Of a stretch of DNA of 52,642 nucleotides, positions 45,892 through 52,642 are shown piece by piece. The DNA lies in the IMG/VR virus record IMGVR_UViG_3300037337_000202, positions 1 to 52,642 of that record. One strand, 5' to 3'. The DNA is from a virus. Below the pieces are notes generated by a model, which was not told the origin of the DNA, made no database searches, and was given only the letters and a program-made list of their open reading frames with translations. The position numbers and the translations under genes were made by a program. The number at the start of each line of letters is the position of its first letter. The first letter of the stretch is position 1.

Positions 45892-46376
45892 TGAGCAAAT
45901 TAAAGCAGATCGACGGTGATCTGCTTACCTTGGCATATCATGGGAACTTCGATATTATTGTACATGGGTGCAATTGTTTTAATGTATTCGGCTCAGGTAT
46001 CGCAAAGCAGATCAAGGAACGATACCCCGAGGCATATGCAGCCGACCAAGAAACCGATATGGATAGTATCCACAAACTCGGAAACTTTAGTATGGCAAAA
46101 GCCAATGGGGATATTGATTTTTTGATTGTGAATGCCTATACGCAATTTGGTTACAACTCTGCTGGGAGACCAGTTTTAGATCGGTTTGAGTATGAGTCTT
46201 TTCGTCTTATTCTCCGTAAGCTTTCATACACGTATGGAAAAAGCCGATTCGGGTTTCCCATGATCGGAATGGGTTTGGTAGGTGGTCGGCCCCAGAAAAT
46301 CATCAACACCCTTCAGGAATTTGCACTGGATGTCGAGAAGCAGGGTGGTACGGTAACCATGGTGCGGTACGTGTGA
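45891..46376 (+). CDS. Macro-domain protein
   Basis: 161 residues. GDLLTLA near 9, IVHGCNCFNVFGSGIAKQIKERYPEAY at 23-49 and FGFPMIGMGLVGG near 121-133 mark a macro domain, which binds or hydrolyses ADP-ribose derivatives. Related phage proteins can act on ADP-ribosylated targets, so an anti-defence role is conceivable, but a simple metabolite phosphatase is equally possible. Confidence 0.85.
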   Translation: MSKLKQIDGDLLTLAYHGNFDIIVHGCNCFNVFGSGIAKQIKERYPEAYAADQETDMDSIHKLGNFSMAKANGDIDFLIVNAYTQFGYNSAGRPVLDRFEYESFRLILRKLSYTYGKSRFGFPMIGMGLVGGRPQKIINTLQEFALDVEKQGGTVTMVRYV

Positions 46377-46382
46377 TTTAAG

Positions 46383-46412
46383 TTTTACTTTTATTCCTGC
46401 CTGTGTTATAAT
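46383..46412 (+). promoter_or_regulatory. Promoter P46383
   Basis: TTTTAC at 46383, TATAAT at 46407-46412, leader ACACATACCAACCAAGG. Confidence 0.88.
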
Positions 46413-46439
46413 AAACACATACCAACCAAGGATCATAAA

Positions 46440-46736
46440 ATGAACACTGCTCAAATTATTCTTTCCCAGCTCGGCGGCAACCTCTTCGTCGCAATGACCG
46501 GGGCAAAAAATCTGGCATCTAGCCCAAATGCACTTCACTTCAAATTGCCGAGTAATTTCGCCCGAGGCGGCATCAATTCGGTAAAGGTGACTTTGACTCC
46601 AGATGATACCTATACAGTTGACTATTTTAAAATCCGAGGAGTGACAGTCAAAAACATCGCGAAAAGTGTCGGTATCTTTTCTGATATGCTTCAAAAAGAT
46701 TTTACCAACATCACTGGTTTGAATACTTCTTTTTAA
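46440..46736 (+). CDS. Hypothetical protein
   Basis: 98 residues; mixed fold. I recall similar proteins (LGGNxFxxMTGAKNxxxxxxxLxFKLP) in phages and bacteria as uncharacterised. Start after AAGGATCATAAA. Confidence 0.7.
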   Translation: MNTAQIILSQLGGNLFVAMTGAKNLASSPNALHFKLPSNFARGGINSVKVTLTPDDTYTVDYFKIRGVTVKNIAKSVGIFSDMLQKDFTNITGLNTSF

Positions 46737-46760
46737 TCTTCTTAACTTCTGGGAAAACTC

Positions 46761-46910
46761 ATGGCTGCATCTGTATTCTTCTCCATCAATTTGACACCAA
46801 AATCCAAGGAAGCTAAAAAGCTGACACGGGTAGCAAACCGAACATTGAAATCGGTTCGTGACTCTAAAAAATCTGGCAAGTGTATTACAATCTACTCCAA
46901 GGAAGCCTAA
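46761..46910 (+). CDS. Small basic protein
   Basis: 49 residues, Lys- and Ser-rich. It ends directly at the next start (TAA-ATG). No recognised family. Confidence 0.6.
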   Translation: MAASVFFSINLTPKSKEAKKLTRVANRTLKSVRDSKKSGKCITIYSKEA

Positions 46911-47087
46911 ATGCAACAGTTTGACAAAATGCGCTATTCACAAGAACACATTGACTTGATGGAACGAAATCAAGTACGAATGGAAGAAGCTAAGAAAAAA
47001 ATGGGCACTTCCTGGCTACTGCACCCCCAGAACAAGGTGGCACCAAATACAAATGTAACTAAACCTGTTCTTGCCAGTAATTTTTAA
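46911..47087 (+). CDS. Small helical protein
   Basis: 58 residues. YSQEHIDLMERNQVRMEEAKKKMG is a likely helix. Starts at the base after the upstream stop. No recognised family. Confidence 0.62.
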   Translation: MQQFDKMRYSQEHIDLMERNQVRMEEAKKKMGTSWLLHPQNKVAPNTNVTKPVLASNF

Positions 47088-47097
47088 TAGAAAAACA

Positions 47098-47403
47098 ATG
47101 ATTACAAAAAATCTCCAGACCGCTTTTAACGACGGACAAGTAATTGTTACTTTTACCAAAAAAGATGGCACCACTCGCATTATGAGATGTACCACTAACG
47201 TGGCTCTAGTCGGCCATCTTTTTGTAGCCCAACCCGCGAACGATCAGGTAGTTCCTGCTAAACCTGGGCTGTTTCGGGTGGTTGATCTTGATGCTGATGC
47301 CTTCCGTAGTTTCAATGAGAGCCAAGTCCTCAGTTATGACTATTTGAGCAGTGAAGGTTTGGTCACCGTTGATTGTTCACAAGAGATTATGATTACTGCG
47401 TAG
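47098..47403 (+). CDS. Conserved phage SH3-like protein
   Basis: 101 residues from ATG 47098. VTFTKKDGTTRIMRCTTN followed by FRVVDLDADAFRSFN matches a common phage family with a small beta barrel, from memory. Function unknown. Confidence 0.72.
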   Translation: MITKNLQTAFNDGQVIVTFTKKDGTTRIMRCTTNVALVGHLFVAQPANDQVVPAKPGLFRVVDLDADAFRSFNESQVLSYDYLSSEGLVTVDCSQEIMITA

Positions 47404-47460
47404 GCTCTTAATTTCAAACATTCTAAATTGTATAAATAGTAGACACAACCTGGAGTTTTT

Positions 47461-47877
47461 ATGCAATCATTTAGAGATTTTCTCGAACTAAACGAGAAAA
47501 ATGGCCTTTGGGATAACATTCACAAAAAACGTGAGCGAATTAAAAGGGGCTCTGGTGAAAAAATGCGAAAGCCTGGTTCGGAGGGCGCGCCGACCGCAGC
47601 CGATCTAAAAAATTCTCAGACCAACGAGGATGCAAACGGCTTCAAAAGCCCAACTGGTGGTCTAACCCAAAAAGGTCGAGACCATTATAATAGTAAAACT
47701 GGAAGTAATCTAAAGGCACCCGTAACTACACCACCTTCAGAACTAGAGCCCGGTAGTAAGGCTGCAAACCGAAGAAAAAGTTTCTGCGCTAGAATGTCTG
47801 GTGTAGAAGGTCCAATGAAAACCCCCGACGGTGAACCTACCAGGAAAAAATTAGCCCTGGATAAGTGGAACTGTTAA
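47461..47877 (+). CDS. DUF6321-like phage protein
   Basis: 138 residues. The segments GLWDNIHKKRERIKRGSGE, KMRKPGSEGAPTAADLKN and RRKSFCARMSGVEGPMKT are hallmarks of DUF6321, widespread in T4-like and marine phages. Strongly basic; a DNA or virion role has been suggested for none that I know. GGAG precedes the ATG. Confidence 0.85.
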   Translation: MQSFRDFLELNEKNGLWDNIHKKRERIKRGSGEKMRKPGSEGAPTAADLKNSQTNEDANGFKSPTGGLTQKGRDHYNSKTGSNLKAPVTTPPSELEPGSKAANRRKSFCARMSGVEGPMKTPDGEPTRKKLALDKWNC

Positions 47878-47893
47878 ACAAGAAAGCTTTATT

Positions 47894-48178
47894 ATGAACG
47901 ACAACCAAGATCTACAATCAGACCCGGTTACCTACTCGGAACTTCAGATTACGGCAATTAAAGGTCTCATTAATGAACTTAGTGGCTCAATGACTCGAGT
48001 TGAAGGTGAACGGGACTTCCAAAAAGAGGCAATTGCCGCTATCGCAACTGAACATTCCTTAGAAAAACCTCTACTGAAAAAGTTAGCTCGCGTATTTCAC
48101 AAAAGTCGCTTTTCTACAGTTCAAGAGGAAAATGCAGAACTTGAGGCTACATACAAAAAAGTATTCGGCGAGCAATAA
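47894..48178 (+). CDS. Helical hypothetical protein
   Basis: 94 residues, mostly helical. SMTRVEGERDFQKEAIAAIA followed by LLKKLARVFHKSRF is a pattern seen in phage proteins near late-function genes, from memory. Its stop is TAATA, one base from the usual TAATG junction. Confidence 0.68.
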   Translation: MNDNQDLQSDPVTYSELQITAIKGLINELSGSMTRVEGERDFQKEAIAAIATEHSLEKPLLKKLARVFHKSRFSTVQEENAELEATYKKVFGEQ

Positions 48179-48309
48179 TATTACAGCTGAAAAAGTTTAG
48201 ACCAACCAAGCCAAGTAGGTTAGAAGAGCTAGGCTTTAAATTACTACTTGGTGCCTGCCTCTATATCCCCGGCTTCTGGCTGGTACTTTATTTTTCCCAC
48301 CATATCTAA
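48178..48309 (+). CDS. Small membrane peptide, apparent AUA start
   Basis: 43 residues if read from ATA 48178, which overlaps the upstream stop exactly as ATG does at other junctions. LEELGFKLLLGACLYIPGFW then LVLYF is hydrophobic and coding-like. No ATG, GTG or TTG fits upstream of it. An intrinsic terminator follows. Confidence 0.5.
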   Translation: MLQLKKFRPTKPSRLEELGFKLLLGACLYIPGFWLVLYFSHHI

Positions 48310-48312
48310 AAC

Positions 48313-48343
48313 ATGGGGCGCTTTTTACAAGGCGCCCCATTTT
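48313..48343 (+). terminator. Intrinsic terminator
   Basis: ATGGGGCGC/GCGCCCCAT, a 9-bp GC-rich stem with a 10-nt loop, running into TTTTA, which is also the start of promoter P48340. Confidence 0.85.
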
Positions 48344-48369
48344 ACTTTTATTCGTTGTTGTGTTATAAT
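48340..48369 (+). promoter_or_regulatory. Promoter P48340 for RNase H
   Basis: TTTTAC at 48340, GTG and TATAAT at 48364-48369. AAGGAG lies before ATG 48390. Confidence 0.88.
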
Positions 48370-48389
48370 AACATTTTAAGGAGAATATT

Positions 48390-49283
48390 ATGCCCATCAC
48401 CGTAGATATGTCCAATGTGTACATCGCATCCGTGACTGCCTTCCCTCAGGATTTCAAAAAAGGCGAGCCCATGGAAAAAATGGAGCAAATTGCCCGACAT
48501 GTTTTTCTGACTACAACCCTAGGCTATAAACGACAATGGGCAGAAAAGTGTGGTAATCTCATTATTGCATGTGACGGCCGAAAGAACTGGCGCCGAGAGG
48601 TATTCCCTCCTTATAAAGGTCAGCGAAAAGCCAACCGAGAAGAGTCTGATACGGATTGGTCATCAATTTTCAGTATTATGCACGACCTTAAATTTGAATT
48701 AGCTAGTCTATTTCCTTACAAGGTCTTACAGGACGATGCTGCAGAAGGCGATGATATCATCTTTATCTTGTCTGACTATTTTGCTGAGAATGAATTTGTT
48801 CAGGAGGGTCTAGAAGAATCCCCCCAGCGTGTTATGAACATTTCATCGGACCATGATTTTCTTCAACAGTATAAGCATAAAAATTATGCACAATGGAGTC
48901 CACGGGTCAAAAAAATCGTCCCTAAACCAGAAAAAACATTTCTGGTCGAAAAAATCATCAATGGCGACTCGGGTGATGGTGTACCTTCTGTTCTCATGGA
49001 AGATGATTTCTTTATGGACAAGGAAAAATATGGTCGAGCTAAACCAGTAACTAAGGCAATTATTAAAAAATATTCAAATCTTGCATCCTTAACTCCGTTC
49101 GAACTCGCCAGATACAAACGCAATGAACGATTAATCAGTTCAGAATGTGTACCAACCGATCTTAGGGATCGAGTTATTTCTCAGTACAAAATGGCTCCAG
49201 ATAAAGCTGATCGACAGGGTATTATGGATTTGTGTATTAAATATAAGCTGAAGCAGATTCTACCCCGTATCATGGACTTTTAA
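48390..49283 (+). CDS. rnh: RNase H / 5'-3' exonuclease (T4 Rnh-like)
   Basis: 297 residues (T4 RNase H 305). This FEN-type nuclease removes RNA primers and flaps during lagging-strand synthesis. Asp residues expected at the metal site are visible: VDMSN near 6, CDGRKNWRREVFPPYKGQRK near 64, AEGDDIIF near 124, SSDHDFLQQ near 150 and NGDSGDGVPS near 198. It starts the replication block with its own promoter. Confidence 0.92.
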   Translation: MPITVDMSNVYIASVTAFPQDFKKGEPMEKMEQIARHVFLTTTLGYKRQWAEKCGNLIIACDGRKNWRREVFPPYKGQRKANREESDTDWSSIFSIMHDLKFELASLFPYKVLQDDAAEGDDIIFILSDYFAENEFVQEGLEESPQRVMNISSDHDFLQQYKHKNYAQWSPRVKKIVPKPEKTFLVEKIINGDSGDGVPSVLMEDDFFMDKEKYGRAKPVTKAIIKKYSNLASLTPFELARYKRNERLISSECVPTDLRDRVISQYKMAPDKADRQGIMDLCIKYKLKQILPRIMDF

Positions 49284-49292
49284 AGGATTATT

Positions 49293-49685
49293 ATGGAACT
49301 AATTAAAGATATTTTAAGTGATGCAAATAAGGATATCACCTCTCTTAAAAAATATTCTAGCAATAGTGTAGTACGGCCTGTGTTTGAACACGCATTCTTG
49401 ACAGAAAAAAAGTTCATTCTTCCCGATGGTATCCCTTCATATAAAGCCCAATTGGGATCCTCAGAGCAATTGACCGGCTCATTCTATATGGAAACAAGGC
49501 GCTTTTATGTCTATTGTAGAAGTGATCTAAAACCACTCAAGCGTGAAACCATGTTTATTTCATGCTTAGAATCCCTATCAAATGAGGAAGCAAAAATTCT
49601 AATTGCTATTAAAGAGCAGAAACTAGATTCTTTGTTTCCTAATATTACTCTAGAAAAACTTAGGGGTATTGGCTTTCTAAAGTGA
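49293..49685 (+). CDS. Conserved phage protein (DUF6433-like)
   Basis: 130 residues. VRPVFEHAFLTEKKFILPDGIPSYKA is a pattern I associate with DUF6433 of T4-like and cyanophages. Function unknown, but it sits between RNase H and dCMP deaminase. It overlaps the GTG start of the next gene. Confidence 0.7.
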   Translation: MELIKDILSDANKDITSLKKYSSNSVVRPVFEHAFLTEKKFILPDGIPSYKAQLGSSEQLTGSFYMETRRFYVYCRSDLKPLKRETMFISCLESLSNEEAKILIAIKEQKLDSLFPNITLEKLRGIGFLK

Positions 49686-50119
49686 CAGAAAAAGAAGATC
49701 GCTATAATCAACTCTATATGGATATAGCTGAACGATTTGCACAAATGAGTCATGCTGTTCGTGCAAAAGTTGGGGCTGTATTAATTAGAGATGGTAATGT
49801 AATTTCATTTGGGTGGAATGGTACTCCAAAAGGAACCACAAATAGATGTGAGCTAGATATTATCGAAAATGGTGTTCTAACTACTGTAACCGCATCCAAT
49901 GTTCAACACGCGGAAGAAAATCTGCTGATGAAGTTGCTTCAATCTGGAATATCTTCTAAGGATTCCACTCTATATGTAACCTTACTCCCCTGCCATCAGT
50001 GTTCTAAACTAATATATGGAGCTGGTATTAAAAATGTTTACTACCGAGATTCATATAGAGATAGTTCTGGGGCCCGGTTTTTGGAGTCTCTAGATATTAA
50101 AATTGAAAGACTAACATGA
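49682..50119 (+). CDS. cd: dCMP deaminase
   Basis: 145 residues from GTG 49682, which overlaps the previous stop (GTGA). The zinc and catalytic motifs are HAEE (His76, Glu78) and LLPCHQC (Cys104, Cys107). KVGAVLIRDGNVISFGWNGTP is typical. It converts dCMP to dUMP, the ThyA substrate. Slightly shorter than T4 Cd (193 residues), lacking an insertion. Confidence 0.92.
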   Translation: MTEKEDRYNQLYMDIAERFAQMSHAVRAKVGAVLIRDGNVISFGWNGTPKGTTNRCELDIIENGVLTTVTASNVQHAEENLLMKLLQSGISSKDSTLYVTLLPCHQCSKLIYGAGIKNVYYRDSYRDSSGARFLESLDIKIERLT

Positions 50120-51189
50120 AAATAAAAAGATGGTTAGGCCCTGGAGCTAAAGGTTCGATCAATAAAATATTAAAGGATAATATGAGTAAAGATAATATCA
50201 GCTATTGTGAGACCGAAATTACAGAATATATCAAATCTCAGTTTCTAATGGCAAACATTAATGCCAAACGATCTGTGGTGGGTAGATTTGTAAATCTTTC
50301 CCGTGGAACGCTTCAAGCAGAAAACATCGTAAATTTTATCTCTAGTCTTATAAAAGATAAAATTATAGCTACCGCAGTCAGCACGAGAATAACCCAGATA
50401 GTTAATGAGGACAATAGCCTAATGGTAAGTGTCAAATCATCCTCTACGTCAATTGATATTTTTCTGTCTGGTGATAATAAATTGGTTAATAAGTTAGAAC
50501 TAGCCATTTGTGAAAATTATGAAACCATCCCATGTTCAATTGAATGGATAACCACCATAGATATGAACTCGGTTCTTATTCCACTGGTTCGGCCAATCGG
50601 TATTACAGAAGAGTCATACCCGTTTATTGAGGGTGGGCTTGATAATCTAGTTCATAATTATTTGAATGGGCCAGAAAACATCCTACTGTTAATTGGCCCT
50701 CCTGGAACTGGAAAGACGAATCTTATTAAACATATCATTTCAGAATCTAAGCGCGGAGCTATGGTAACTTATGATCCATTAATCATGAGTAAGGATAGTA
50801 TCTTTGCGACCTTTGCTGAATCTGATGCCGGGACATTAGTATTTGAGGATGCTGATAATCTATTAGGTACTCGAGCATCTGGAAATGAAATAATGGTAAA
50901 GTTTCTTAATTCCTCAGATGGATTGGTTTCTGCCGCCAATAAGAAAATGATTTTTAGTACTAACCTAGAAAACTTGGATGATGTGGATCCTGCTCTTACT
51001 AGACCTGGTCGATGCGCGGGTGTAATTCGCTTTCGCGCCCTTGACCACGTAGAGATCCTAAAATTTCTGGCCGTACATAAAAATATTGCCTGGCGCCCGA
51101 CTGATCAGGTACCAAAAACCTTAGCAGAAATCTACAACCACTCAGAGAAAAACCGAGACACGGGAAAGCGTAAGGCTGGCTTCTACTGA
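50116..51189 (+). CDS. AAA ATPase
   Basis: 357 residues. The first 170 are unassigned. Walker A GPPGTGKTN near 194, Walker B TLVFEDADNLLG near 238, sensor 1 MIFSTNLENL near 270 and the arginine-finger region DPALTRPGRCAG near 284 identify an AAA domain of the FtsH/BCS1-like group. Similar proteins occur in T4-like phages, but the substrate is unknown. Start overlaps dCMP deaminase (ATGA). Confidence 0.85.
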   Translation: MKIKRWLGPGAKGSINKILKDNMSKDNISYCETEITEYIKSQFLMANINAKRSVVGRFVNLSRGTLQAENIVNFISSLIKDKIIATAVSTRITQIVNEDNSLMVSVKSSSTSIDIFLSGDNKLVNKLELAICENYETIPCSIEWITTIDMNSVLIPLVRPIGITEESYPFIEGGLDNLVHNYLNGPENILLLIGPPGTGKTNLIKHIISESKRGAMVTYDPLIMSKDSIFATFAESDAGTLVFEDADNLLGTRASGNEIMVKFLNSSDGLVSAANKKMIFSTNLENLDDVDPALTRPGRCAGVIRFRALDHVEILKFLAVHKNIAWRPTDQVPKTLAEIYNHSEKNRDTGKRKAGFY

Positions 51190-51194
51190 CAGCA

Positions 51195-51224
51195 TTTTAC
51201 TTTTATTCTGCGATGTGTTATAAT
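51195..51224 (+). promoter_or_regulatory. Promoter P51195
   Basis: TTTTAC at 51195, TATAAT at 51219-51224, ACACATACCCC leader. Confidence 0.87.
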
Positions 51225-51248
51225 AAACACATACCCCGAAAGATAAAG

Positions 51249-51422
51249 ATGAAATTTTTTGTTATAGAATTTGTGATGGCCCAATATGATGACTATGAGG
51301 GCTGGAATGAGCCGAATCAACAGACTTTCCTGGAAGCGGTAGATCAAGCTTCTGCTGTTCGGCAGTTCATGGAAGAAACGCCGGAAGCCAGAATACTGCG
51401 GGTAAATCTGCGGACTTGGTAA
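51249..51422 (+). CDS. Small hypothetical protein
   Basis: 57 residues from ATG 51249, acidic. FLEAVDQASAVRQFMEETPEARILRV resembles small phage proteins that have one beta-alpha-beta unit. Function unknown. Confidence 0.65.
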   Translation: MKFFVIEFVMAQYDDYEGWNEPNQQTFLEAVDQASAVRQFMEETPEARILRVNLRTW

Positions 51423-51459
51423 ATTCTGGTTCTCTGGCTTGAACCAACTTAAAGATCAA

Positions 51460-51708
51460 ATGAACAAATACCTAACTGTGCGAGAATTGGTAGAAATCCT
51501 TTGCTACATGGATCCCGATAGCAACGTGGCTTTTCTAGATACCAACGAAGAAAGCGGAGTTCAAACGGCTATTCCTGTAACTAAAGCCATAAGAACTTTG
51601 GTAGAACGTAGCCAGTATATCGACCCTGATGGGACTTACTACATCATTAATATGAACAAGGATGCTGCCCTTGCCCGCGGCGCCGAAAATATCACCCTTC
51701 TGAGCTGA
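51460..51708 (+). CDS. Small protein, paralogue of 39890
   Basis: 82 residues from ATG 51460; an in-frame TTG 21 nt upstream is possible. TVRELVEILCYMDPDSNVAF matches the opening of the protein at 39890. The C-terminal part differs. Function unknown. Confidence 0.7.
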   Translation: MNKYLTVRELVEILCYMDPDSNVAFLDTNEESGVQTAIPVTKAIRTLVERSQYIDPDGTYYIINMNKDAALARGAENITLLS

Positions 51709-51709
51709 A

Positions 51710-51739
51710 TTTTACTTTTATTCTGGTGTGTGTTATAAT
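51710..51739 (+). promoter_or_regulatory. Promoter P51710
   Basis: TTTTAC at 51710, GTG and TATAAT at 51734-51739, then the ACACATACCAACC leader. Confidence 0.88.
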
Positions 51740-51758
51740 AAACACATACCAACCAAAA

Positions 51759-51851
51759 GTGAAAAATCTTGAACTAATCTATGTAAGTGACGAGACCTAT
51801 TAGGTCATCAACGAATCCGGCAATGTTCTGTTGCAGGGCGAAATTATCTGA
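51759..51851 (+). CDS. Small ORF interrupted by in-frame UAG
   Basis: GTG 51759, at the usual distance from P51710, starts KNLELIYVSDETY, then TAG (51801-51803), then VINESGNVLLQGEII and TGA in the same frame. Both halves look like one small beta protein of 30 residues. UAG readthrough or inactivation are the alternatives. Confidence 0.45.
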
Positions 51852-51884
51852 GTGCCTCCTCTTTATTGAATCCAACTAATTATT

Positions 51885-52061
51885 ATGATTAAAGCTAAAA
51901 ATCCAGCAGACCAGCACTTCTTTGACTTTCTCTATCAAGTCAGAAAAAGCGGGCAAATTAACATGTTCGCAGCGCCTTCAGTTATGGTAGACAAGTTTGG
52001 TATTACCCTGAAGGAATCTCGGGAAGCATTTATTCGTTGGACCGAAGAATTTAAGGAATAA
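51885..52061 (+). CDS. Small hypothetical protein
   Basis: 58 residues, helical (DQHFFDFLYQVRKSGQINMF, ESREAFIRWTEEF). The pattern is common to small phage proteins of unknown role. It ends 1 nt before the RNA ligase start. Confidence 0.65.
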   Translation: MIKAKNPADQHFFDFLYQVRKSGQINMFAAPSVMVDKFGITLKESREAFIRWTEEFKE

Positions 52062-52062
52062 A

Positions 52063-52642
52063 ATGTTTAATCTATCAGAAGCGCTAGACGCAATCAAGAA
52101 CAAATCCGAGTTCAAGCATAATATTCGGAATGGCTATAGTGTTATTGATTATTTTCTGACTCTACCTGGCACCTTCTTGGGTAAGAATGACCGCGAAACT
52201 CTTATTTTGAAAAATCTTCGCGGAACTTGCTTCGATCAAGATGGCTTGATCTGTAGTCTTGCCCTCGACAAATTCCACAATTTAGGAGAATGTGATGGTT
52301 GGCGTGTAGAGGATATTGACTTTACCCAGAAATTTTCTGTCTTAGAGAAAAAAGATGGAAGCATGATTCGCATGATCCCTATCGGCGAAGGTTATCGTCT
52401 TGGAACTCGTGCTGGTATTACTGAATATTCAGATATGGCCGAACGGTTCGTAAAAAACTCATCCCTAAAAGATTCATACGAAGCATTTTTTCTGAAGTGC
52501 CTAAAGGACAATACCACGCCAATCTTTGAGTATACCTCACGAGAAAATCAGGTTGTCATTGATTACCCTGTTGCTGCTCTAACTCTACTTGCGGTTCGTA
52601 ATAACATCTCTGGGTCTTATTGTAACTATAATGAACGGTCCT
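52063..52642 (+). CDS. rnlA: RNA ligase 1 (T4 RnlA-like), 5' part
   Basis: 193 codons to the window edge; the 3' part is outside. VLEKKDGSMI near residue 94 is the KxDG nucleotidyl-lysine motif. NLRGTCFDQDG near 48, KFHNLGE near 70 and PIFEYTSRENQVVIDY near 148 match T4 RNA ligase 1, which repairs tRNAs cut in the anticodon loop by host defence nucleases. Its presence fits the large phage tRNA set. Confidence 0.85.
   Translation, partial: MFNLSEALDAIKNKSEFKHNIRNGYSVIDYFLTLPGTFLGKNDRETLILKNLRGTCFDQDGLICSLALDKFHNLGECDGWRVEDIDFTQKFSVLEKKDGSMIRMIPIGEGYRLGTRAGITEYSDMAERFVKNSSLKDSYEAFFLKCLKDNTTPIFEYTSRENQVVIDYPVAALTLLAVRNNISGSYCNYNERS

Noticed and set aside
95-51739. CRISPR array, because of many short repeats
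   Set aside because: The repeats are spaced by whole genes, carry -35 and -10 elements, and have no regular spacers or cas genes.
860-51851. Genome-wide recoding of UAG
   Set aside because: Many convincing genes end in TAG directly before the next gene or promoter, so UAG is a working stop.

Overview
The window reads as accessory and DNA-metabolism sequence from a large, T4-like tailed phage. The evidence is homologues of T4 gp39/gp60/gp52 (topoisomerase), Dda helicase, RNase H, dCMP deaminase and RNA ligase 1, about 30 tRNA genes, homing endonucleases and dozens of tiny ORFs on one strand. The host is probably a proteobacterium. The phage SdhB resembles, from memory, betaproteobacterial SdhB more than other types, but a search is needed to confirm this. 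No structural or packaging genes were recognised.

Layout. 1-2830: a dense tRNA array with a GIY-YIG endonuclease inside it. 2844-6130: a few small genes, including a stand-alone AhpF N-terminal domain, then long-hairpin RNAs, some with their own promoters, and more tRNAs. 6179-14800: small hypothetical genes, an HNH nuclease, a TilS-like enzyme next to a CAU tRNA, and more tRNAs. 14799-19450: a metabolic block of GlyA, SdhB, a truncated alternative oxidase (AOX), an antisense HNH endonuclease and a complete AOX. 20709-26706: UV-damage endonuclease and a split type II topoisomerase interrupted by a Vsr-like endonuclease. 27300-32700: paralogues built from 23-residue HR-DGPA repeats. 33500-42700: phosphoesterases, ThyA, nucleotidyltransferase, Dda and a second antisense endonuclease scar. 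42800-52642: more small genes, a macro domain, MazG-like protein, RNase H, dCMP deaminase, an AAA ATPase and the 5' part of RNA ligase 1.

Regulation. At least 36 near-identical sigma70-type promoters (TTTTAC, then GTG-N-TATAAT) each serve one or a few small genes. Most lead into one of two stereotyped 5' leaders. Six place the AUG so close to the -10 that the mRNAs are probably leaderless.

How the genes may work together. GlyA, ThyA and dCMP deaminase supply thymidylate. SdhB and AOX bracket the quinone pool and could keep electrons flowing to oxygen without proton pumping by the terminal oxidase. The tRNAs, TilS-like enzyme and RNA ligase form a phage translation and tRNA-maintenance set. 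Several tRNAs have unusual D-loop and T-loop sequences that appear to change together. Several small genes are broken by single-base frameshifts or in-frame UAG, so either decay or residual read errors must be kept in mind.
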